Below are positions 59,006 to 64,000 of a stretch of DNA of 64,000 bases, piece after piece. The notes beneath the pieces are model-generated. The model was not told the DNA's origin and ran no database searches. It saw nothing but the letters and a program-made list of their open reading frames with translations. This DNA comes from Marinicella pacifica (GTDB lineage: Bacteria > Pseudomonadota > Gammaproteobacteria > Xanthomonadales > Marinicellaceae). The translations under genes were made by a program, and so were the position numbers. Numbering within the stretch: position 1 is the first letter of the stretch; every line of letters starts with the position of its first letter. The stretch spans positions 37,712-101,711 of the forward strand of contig NZ_BMEO01000009.1 of the NCBI RefSeq assembly GCF_014636635.1, written 5' to 3'.

Positions 59006-59749
59006 ATGGACAATAAGATAAACAGCCTCACAATCCACAAATTAACCGAACGAACCTTAATTGAAAACCTCAAGCCATTTTTGTTTTTTGGTGGTTTGTT
59101 TGTGGCTTTGTCGTTGCTTGTGGTGATTGTATTTGGGCCTGAAGAGGATGGTCTATTGGTTAATTTAATTGAATCTTTAATCTATGCAAAATTAGCCGTT
59201 TTAGTGCACAGAACCGTTTTATTGAAAGAAAAGGATGTTATACACGCTTTTAAATGGGGCTTACCTGAAATAATTTATATGCTGTCTATGGTCGCAGTCA
59301 TGATTGCGATTACTCTTATCGTATTTGTCACAACTTCGCTTTTTTTAATCATATCACCGACCGGTTTAGTGAGTGGTGGAATGAGTGTCGTAACGATTGT
59401 CTTTTTTTCAGGTATAGCTTTATTGGCGGGTTACTTTGGATCGCGCATTGCCTTGGCCTTCCCAAGCATCGCCATCGGCCAATCATTTACACTTCCTGAA
59501 ATTTGGCACAAATCCAAACCCCACACCCTGACCTTGTTCTGGTTGATCATTATCTTTCCGATACTGGCCAATATCGTACCTGCTGCGGTGTTCTTACTGC
59601 CATTCCCGGAATGGTTGTTGGGCGTTTTGGTTCTGGCTATATACGCCATTATTGTTATTTACTGCATCACCCTGCTATCGCACTGCTACCATGAAATTAT
59701 GGGTGAGCCGGAAGAAGTCATTGATTCGTCAAATGAGATTGAAGTTTGA
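59006..59749 (+). CDS. Hypothetical multi-helix membrane protein
   Basis: Protein of 247 residues with about six hydrophobic stretches (26-48, 54-70, 87-115, 122-150, 172-195, 200-228). The N-terminus is hydrophilic, and the C-terminus is acidic (GEPEEVIDSSNEIEV). No family motif recognised. It follows a 190-bp gap (58813-59005) in which I see only a short GC-rich repeat-like scrap and AT-rich sequence. It precedes the DUF6090 gene by 75 bp. Unknown role. Confidence 0.6.
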   Translation: MDNKINSLTIHKLTERTLIENLKPFLFFGGLFVALSLLVVIVFGPEEDGLLVNLIESLIYAKLAVLVHRTVLLKEKDVIHAFKWGLPEIIYMLSMVAVMIAITLIVFVTTSLFLIISPTGLVSGGMSVVTIVFFSGIALLAGYFGSRIALAFPSIAIGQSFTLPEIWHKSKPHTLTLFWLIIIFPILANIVPAAVFLLPFPEWLLGVLVLAIYAIIVIYCITLLSHCYHEIMGEPEEVIDSSNEIEV

Positions 59750-59824
59750 GTATAGCCTTGAGTTTTATTTAGTCATAAAGGATTTCCGTCTATAATTTAT
59801 AAGGCCCCATTTTTCAGGAATCTG

Positions 59825-60592
59825 ATGCTAACGCGACTAAGAAAAACAAGACAACGTTTATTGGGAGAGCGACGATTCAGTAATTATCTGTTGTATGCCC
59901 TGGGTGAAATTGTGCTTGTCGTGGTCGGCATATTAATCGCGGTGGCGATTAACAACCATTATCAAGATAAAGCCACACAAGCCAAAGCCCGGGTTTATTT
60001 AACCGGTTTAAAAACAGAATTCCTGGATAATCAACACAAGCTGGCGGTGTTGATTGATGTCAATAAAAGTAATCTTAGTTATGCCCGAGATCTGATTGAA
60101 TTAATCAACAACCGTTCACAACAAATCGATGAGACGCGGTTTTCCCGGTTATTAATGAAGGCTTTGAATAATGATGTCGCCTATAATCCGAACAATTCTC
60201 TGCTCACCGAAATGATTAACTCGGGGAGTTTAAAAGATATCGAATCGGTGCAATTACGGCGTCTATTCACCAATTGGCTGGCCAATGTTGATGACATCGC
60301 CAAACAAGAACATGACCTCAGCATACAACGAGAGCATCTAATCGATTTTTTCCGCGGTCCAGACACCTCGTTTAAAACAGTTTTACAAAACGCAGGCGCA
60401 ATGCCCGCTAATGACGAAACATCCAATTTATCGGAAAAAAGCAATCTGCATTTATTGGAATCACGGGCCTTTGAAAATAACCTGCTAATGTTTATCCTCA
60501 CCTGCGAAGCCACCGACGAAAATCATTACCAACCTTTGATGGACAATCTGAATACGATTTTGGGTTTGATTGATGAAGTGTTAGATCATTAA
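59825..60592 (+). CDS. DUF6090-family membrane-anchored protein
   Basis: Protein of 255 residues. A basic N-terminus (LTRLRKTRQRLLGERRFSNYL) is followed by one transmembrane helix (LLYALGEIVLVVVGILIAVAINNHYQ, about 21-46), then a helical extracytoplasmic domain. The 'YLLYA-GEI-LVV-GILIA--INN' phrase is the hallmark of DUF6090, a family I know mainly from Bacteroidota. Its occurrence in a gammaproteobacterium, right before the AT-rich defence block, may indicate transfer, though its own base composition is like the upstream genes. Function unknown. Confidence 0.8.
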   Translation: MLTRLRKTRQRLLGERRFSNYLLYALGEIVLVVVGILIAVAINNHYQDKATQAKARVYLTGLKTEFLDNQHKLAVLIDVNKSNLSYARDLIELINNRSQQIDETRFSRLLMKALNNDVAYNPNNSLLTEMINSGSLKDIESVQLRRLFTNWLANVDDIAKQEHDLSIQREHLIDFFRGPDTSFKTVLQNAGAMPANDETSNLSEKSNLHLLESRAFENNLLMFILTCEATDENHYQPLMDNLNTILGLIDEVLDH

Positions 60593-60656
60593 TTTAAAGA
60601 TTCAGTGATTGCTTATATCAGCCTTTGATTTGTAGTGGATATACTAATATCGTATA

Positions 60657-60690
60657 ACGTATAGTCGTGATATACACAATTGTGTATACT
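60657..60690 (+). promoter_or_regulatory. Palindromic region and possible promoter before thsA
   Basis: An 18-bp perfect palindrome TATACACAATTGTGTATA lies at 60671-60688, overlapping a -10-like TATACT (60685-60690) about 35 bases before the thsA start. Just upstream is ACGTATAG (60657-60664), the reverse complement of CTATACGT found after the third gene (63891-63898). It may be a repressor operator for the defence operon or the left edge of a mobile cassette. The -35 is weak. Confidence 0.45.
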
Positions 60691-60724
60691 GGGATTTTGG
60701 CAGTAATTTAAAAGAACTAAACAA

Positions 60725-62167
60725 ATGAAATTCACTAACGAAATTGAAGTTTTTATAAACGATTACGTTAAGGACTTAAATGAGGGAACAGCTTCAATTT
60801 TTGCTGGTGCTGGACTTTCTATTCCTGCAGGATTTGTTAATTGGTCTGAATTAATGAGCGAAATTGCTCAAGATTTAGGCTTGGACATAAACCAAGAAAA
60901 AGATTTAGTATCAATTGCTCAATATCACGTGAATGAGAATCAAACTAGGTCTAAGCTAAATAGAAAAATTTTAGAAGAGTTTACGGAAGATACAGAAGAA
61001 ACAGAAAACCATAGAATTATTGCCCGATTACCAGTTTCTTCAATTTGGACAACAAATTATGATGAGTTGATTGAAAAAACTTACTTAAAAGAAAATAAAG
61101 TTGTAGATGTAAAATACAGAAACAATCAACTATTAAACACCAAACCTAAAAGAGATTTAGCAATATATAAAATGCACGGGGATGTCAATCATCCTGACCA
61201 AGCCATTTTAACTAAGCAGGAATATGAACAGTACCATCAAACACACGAACCTTTTATAAATGCTTTGAGTGGAGAACTAACAACTAAAACTTTCTTATTT
61301 ATTGGCTTCAGTTTTACGGACCCTAATCTCGATTATGTATTAAGTCGTTTGAATTTCCGATTTAGCAAGGATAAAAGACAACACTATTGTTTTGTAAAGA
61401 AGCACGAATTGGGTGATTCATCAAATCCAGACCAAGCAACTCTTGATTATAACGATAGAAGACAAACTCTGACTATAAACGATTTAAAACGATATGGAAT
61501 AAAATCTTTACTTATTGACAGTTATGAAGATATAACTAAGATTTTGACAGAAATCGAGAATAGATATAAAAAGAAAACAATATTTGTTTCCGGGAGTGCG
61601 GAAACTTACGAACCACACGATAAGAATAATGCTATAGGATTTGTACACAATCTTGCAAAAGTGATTATCGAAAGTGATTTTAGAATTGTAAATGGATTCG
61701 GTTGGGGAATTGGCAGTTCAGTAATAAATGGAGCTCTTGAGTCTATACATAGCAATCCTAATAAATACTCGGAGAATCAATTGATTTTGAAACCATTTCC
61801 TCAATTTGCAACAGGTTCAAAGAATCTACAAGAATTATGGTCGGATTATAGAGAGAAAATGATTTCTCAATGTGGAATTTCTTTTTTCGTATTTGGAAAT
61901 AAACTGGTTGATAATAAAATTGTAGAAGCAAATGGAGTAATAAGTGAATTTGAAATTGCTCACAAGAATGGTTGTATTTGTATACCAATTGGTTTAACGA
62001 AATATGCATCTGAAAAGATTTATAATATCATATCAAAAGAGCCAAAAAAATATTACGCAGACCCAGATATAATAATGCCCAGTCTTAAAAAATTGGCAAA
62101 TGATAGAACCACATTCACGCAAGCAATTGAAATTATCAAGGGCTTACTTGAAACACTAAGAAAATAG
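60725..62167 (+). CDS. thsA: ThsA: SIR2-SLOG NAD+-depleting effector of Thoeris
   Basis: Protein of 480 residues. SIR2 domain (about 15-275): NAD-binding FAGAGLSIPAG (26-36), TTNYDE with Asn111, MHGD with His151, and FIGFSFTDPNL (192-202). Family ThsA from Bacillus cereus has, as I recall, catalytic Asn112 and His152, one residue off. SLOG domain (about 284-480): KKTIFVSGSA, VNGFGWGIGSSVING, then Arg376 and Lys393, which align by spacing with the Arg and Lys reported to contact the cyclic ADP-ribose signal. On signal binding the enzyme would hydrolyse NAD+ and abort infection. It is clearly AT-richer than the flanking genes. The TIR gene starts 2 bases after its stop. Confidence 0.92.
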   Translation: MKFTNEIEVFINDYVKDLNEGTASIFAGAGLSIPAGFVNWSELMSEIAQDLGLDINQEKDLVSIAQYHVNENQTRSKLNRKILEEFTEDTEETENHRIIARLPVSSIWTTNYDELIEKTYLKENKVVDVKYRNNQLLNTKPKRDLAIYKMHGDVNHPDQAILTKQEYEQYHQTHEPFINALSGELTTKTFLFIGFSFTDPNLDYVLSRLNFRFSKDKRQHYCFVKKHELGDSSNPDQATLDYNDRRQTLTINDLKRYGIKSLLIDSYEDITKILTEIENRYKKKTIFVSGSAETYEPHDKNNAIGFVHNLAKVIIESDFRIVNGFGWGIGSSVINGALESIHSNPNKYSENQLILKPFPQFATGSKNLQELWSDYREKMISQCGISFFVFGNKLVDNKIVEANGVISEFEIAHKNGCICIPIGLTKYASEKIYNIISKEPKKYYADPDIIMPSLKKLANDRTTFTQAIEIIKGLLETLRK

Positions 62168-62169
62168 AA

Positions 62170-62805
62170 ATGGCTAGAGAAACATTCATCGCATATAAAT
62201 ATAGCGAGGCTCAAGATTTAAGAGATGACATTATTGAAAAACTTGGCGAAGATGCTCGTTACTATCAAGGAGAAACAGCCGAATCACCTGATATGTCTGG
62301 AGAAACAATTGATAAAATAAAAAACAACTTAAAAGATATGATTTTTGGTACCTCTGTGACAATTGTAATCATATCGCCTAACCTTAAAGAAAGTGAATGG
62401 GTAGATTGGGAGATAGAGTATTCTTTAAAAGAATATAAAAGACAATCAACTACTTCAAAAACTAATGGAATCGTTGGAGTAATAATGAAGCATAATGGTA
62501 GTTATGATTGGTTAGTAAGTAGCAGTCAAAATGCAGATGGATGCACAACTAGATATATAGATGATTCAAAATTATATGACATTATAAAAGGTAATAGATA
62601 TAACCTAAATACAGATGATAAATATTCTTGTCCGAATTGCCAATCATTTGATCAATTGGAAGGTTCATATATTGCTTTGGTTGAGGAGGAATCATTTTTA
62701 AACAATCCTAGTCACTACATTGAAAATGCGTATAACAAAAGTAAGGTAACTGGAAATTATAATCTAATTAAGAAAAGAGAAAGTACTTCTGCCAACAATA
62801 TATAA
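62170..62805 (+). CDS. thsB: ThsB-like TIR (DUF1863) signal synthase
   Basis: Protein of 211 residues. The N-terminal TIR-like domain (1-110) reads FIAYKYSEAQDLRDDII, then TSVTIVIISPNLKESEWVDW and EIEYSLKEYK; Glu81 or Glu83 after the W-V-D-W stretch is the candidate catalytic Glu, aligning with R-Y-E-I-M-K-S of the Bacillus ThsB. The family (PF08937 type, to my memory) makes a glyco-cyclic ADP-ribose on sensing phage, activating ThsA. The C-terminal 100 residues are unusual, with a possible C-P-N-C knuckle (154-157) not typical of ThsB. It is 2 bases from thsA, so co-expressed. Confidence 0.88.
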   Translation: MARETFIAYKYSEAQDLRDDIIEKLGEDARYYQGETAESPDMSGETIDKIKNNLKDMIFGTSVTIVIISPNLKESEWVDWEIEYSLKEYKRQSTTSKTNGIVGVIMKHNGSYDWLVSSSQNADGCTTRYIDDSKLYDIIKGNRYNLNTDDKYSCPNCQSFDQLEGSYIALVEEESFLNNPSHYIENAYNKSKVTGNYNLIKKRESTSANNI

Positions 62806-62930
62806 ATAATAGCTGTTTTAGTCCTTAAGCGAAAGATAATTTAAAGGTCAGTTTTAAACCGAAAAATTAGTGCTTCAAATCCGCTACTTTTAATATACAA
62901 AACAGGAGTATGCCTATTAAAACGAAGAGA

Positions 62931-63866
62931 ATGAGTAATCCTAAAACATTTATTTCCTACGCTTGGGAAAGTGACGAAGCCAAAGAATGGGTCAAAAACC
63001 TTGCGACCGAATTACGTAATGATGGAATTGACGCAAGGCTGGATCAATGGGAAGTTGTTCCTGGCGACCAAATGCCTCATTTTATGGAAAAGTCAGTTCG
63101 TGAAAATGACTTTGTTCTAATTATTTGCACACCAAAGTATAAATCTAAATCCGAAAATAGAATTGGCGGAGTTGGTTACGAAGGAGATATAATGACAGCG
63201 GAAGTTCTTGAAACTTCAAATCATCGAAAGTTTATACCAATCCTTAAATCAGGAACTAAAGAAACATCTATTCCTTCTTGGCTTCTAGGAAAATATTACG
63301 TTGACCTATCCAATCAAACCCATTTCGATAATAACTACTCTGATTTAACAACTACATTGCTAAATGCGAGAGAAAGGGCTCCAGAACTTGGAACAGTAAC
63401 TACAAAAACTAATGCTACGGTTAGTTCTGAAAAAGTCATTAAGACAGTGCCAAAAGATGAACCTGTAAAAATTAAAGGAATTGTAATTGATGAAATTTCA
63501 CAACCAAGAAATGACGGAACTGCTGGCAGCGCATTGTATAAAATTCCATTTGAATTAAACCGAACACCAAGTTCTGAATGGAGAGAATTGTTTGTGAATG
63601 CTTGGAACCGTCCACCTCGATTTACATCTATGCACAGACCTGGAATTGCCTCTGCTTATGGAAATCAAGTCATACTTGATGGGACAACAATTGAAGAAGT
63701 CGAAAAACATCATAAAGATACCTTGAAACTAGCAGTTGAAGTTGCTAACAAACAAATTTCGGAAATAAACTTGAGAAAACAACAACAAGCGGAAAGGGAG
63801 AGAATTGAAAGAGAACGACATCAAAAAAACATTGATGATATTAGTAAAAGAATAAATTTTGACTAA
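62931..63866 (+). CDS. SEFIR/TIR protein with extra C-terminal domain; possible second sensor
   Basis: Protein of 311 residues. The N-terminal SEFIR/TIR domain (about 4-150) reads PKTFISYAWESDEAKEWVKN, DGIDARLDQWEVVPGDQMPHF, DFVLIICTPKYKSKSENRIGG, and VGYEGDIMTAEVLE; Glu84 or Glu91 is the probable catalytic Glu. A linker (about 150-185) leads to a C-terminal domain of about 100 residues that I cannot assign (DEISQPRNDGTAGSALYKIP, then RELFVNAWNRPPRFTSMHR), ending in a charged coiled coil. Gap of 125 bp after thsB. Start chosen at ATG 62931 (MSNPKTF); an in-frame ATG at 62910 has AGGAG too close. It is as AT-rich as thsA/thsB. Confidence 0.85.
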   Translation: MSNPKTFISYAWESDEAKEWVKNLATELRNDGIDARLDQWEVVPGDQMPHFMEKSVRENDFVLIICTPKYKSKSENRIGGVGYEGDIMTAEVLETSNHRKFIPILKSGTKETSIPSWLLGKYYVDLSNQTHFDNNYSDLTTTLLNARERAPELGTVTTKTNATVSSEKVIKTVPKDEPVKIKGIVIDEISQPRNDGTAGSALYKIPFELNRTPSSEWRELFVNAWNRPPRFTSMHRPGIASAYGNQVILDGTTIEEVEKHHKDTLKLAVEVANKQISEINLRKQQQAERERIERERHQKNIDDISKRINFD

Positions 63867-63933
63867 AATAAAATCGGTATACAACAAAGGCTATACGTAA
63901 TGCGGGTTTTGATGCTGAATTGAAAGTAAATGT
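63867..63933. other. Right border of the defence block
   Basis: Non-coding, AT-rich stretch beginning after the SEFIR gene. It contains TATACAACAAAGGCTATAC (63878-63896), echoing the TATACACAATTGTGTATAC motif in front of thsA, and CTATACGT (63891-63898), the reverse complement of ACGTATAG at 60657-60664. Such motifs, by my recollection, mark gene-cassette borders in Bacteroidota, but I cannot verify it. Confidence 0.4.
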
Positions 63934-64000
63934 GACTAGCCCCCCATAAACACTGCCAAAGCTAAAGAGAGTATAATAACTTTAACTTTGGAGCAAACCA
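63934..64000 (+). mobile_element. Possible left end of an IS3-like insertion sequence, cut by the window
   Basis: TGACTAGCCCCCCATAAACA begins at about 63932-63934 and resembles the TGA...CCCC terminal repeat of IS3-family elements. It is followed by an imperfect 12-bp inverted repeat CCAAAG-C-TAAAG / CTTTA-A-CTTTGG (63956-63991) and a TATAAT at 63972-63977, then GGAG and an ATG-like start just outside the window (CAAACCA at the edge). The layout (terminal repeat, promoter, ribosome site) fits orfA of a transposase. No transposase is visible, so this is only a suggestion. Confidence 0.35.

Noticed and set aside
60640..60700. Integron attC site
   Set aside because: Palindromic and GTATAC-rich, but the 7-bp core sites expected for attC are not clearly present and no integron integrase is visible; kept only as a border motif.

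Overview
The window looks like a chromosomal segment of a free-living, probably marine gammaproteobacterium of moderate-to-low GC. The housekeeping set supports this: ubiG, rnk, mpl, glmU-glmS, tpx, groES-groEL behind a sigma-32 promoter, a YadG/YadH-type ABC exporter, comM and an E. coli-style two-cysteine Tpx. Several large secreted proteins end in a D-x-I-F-x-D-G-F-E-like tail that I associate with Marinicella/Lysobacter-like bacteria. The genus is a guess; the class is fairly secure.

Layout. 1-540: tandem ~210-bp repeats rich in small hairpins. 649-9840: assorted metabolic genes (cation efflux, PaiB-like, patatin, omega-amidase, tpx, a ToxR/CadC-like regulator, comM, ppa). 9893-13175: mpl and an envelope cluster (OmpA/DUF4398 lipoprotein operon, CsbD). 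13322-18575: patatin, cytochrome b561, and a LysR regulator divergent from a DoxX-pirin-pirin-nitroreductase operon. 18674-21860: glmU-glmS. 21974-22905: a multi-hairpin repeat and a PIN-type toxin-antitoxin pair. 23060-30707: a large M16 peptidase, small membrane proteins with a PH-domain protein, a Nudix-PPK2 pair, a metallo-beta-lactamase-fold hydrolase and an SMR exporter. 30867-33342: palindromic tandem repeats, a ZIP transporter, two decayed genes and ParDE. 33456-38059: dinB, a nucleotide-sugar dehydrogenase, PPi-dependent phosphofructokinase, adk and tusA. 38321-48103: TolB-like/ATP-grasp pair, groESL, ABC exporter, rubredoxin, MerC, ubiG-gph, rnk. 48113-60592: large secreted proteins, two ion/solute transporters, an alkB remnant, a beta-helix protein, an ExbD-like lipoprotein and a DUF6090 protein.

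60725-63866: a conspicuously AT-rich three-gene block. The first gene is a complete SIR2-SLOG protein matching ThsA, the second a TIR-like ThsB, the third a SEFIR/TIR protein with an extra C-terminal domain. I read this as a Thoeris-type anti-phage system in which TIR proteins make a cyclic ADP-ribose-type signal and the SIR2-SLOG effector then destroys NAD+. The third gene may be a second, unusual sensor. The block is bordered by palindromic motifs and followed by what may be the left end of an insertion sequence, so it was probably acquired horizontally.

Functional threads. Pyrophosphate and polyphosphate handling is well represented (ppa, PPi-phosphofructokinase, PPK2, Nudix, adk). The envelope is served by glmU-glmS (UDP-GlcNAc supply), mpl (murein recycling) and a nucleotide-sugar dehydrogenase. 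Signs of gene decay and mobility (alkB remnant, a GNAT gene with one internal stop, an unidentified remnant, two toxin-antitoxin pairs, four kinds of hairpin repeat) cluster in the intergenic gaps. I saw no tRNA, rRNA or CRISPR array.
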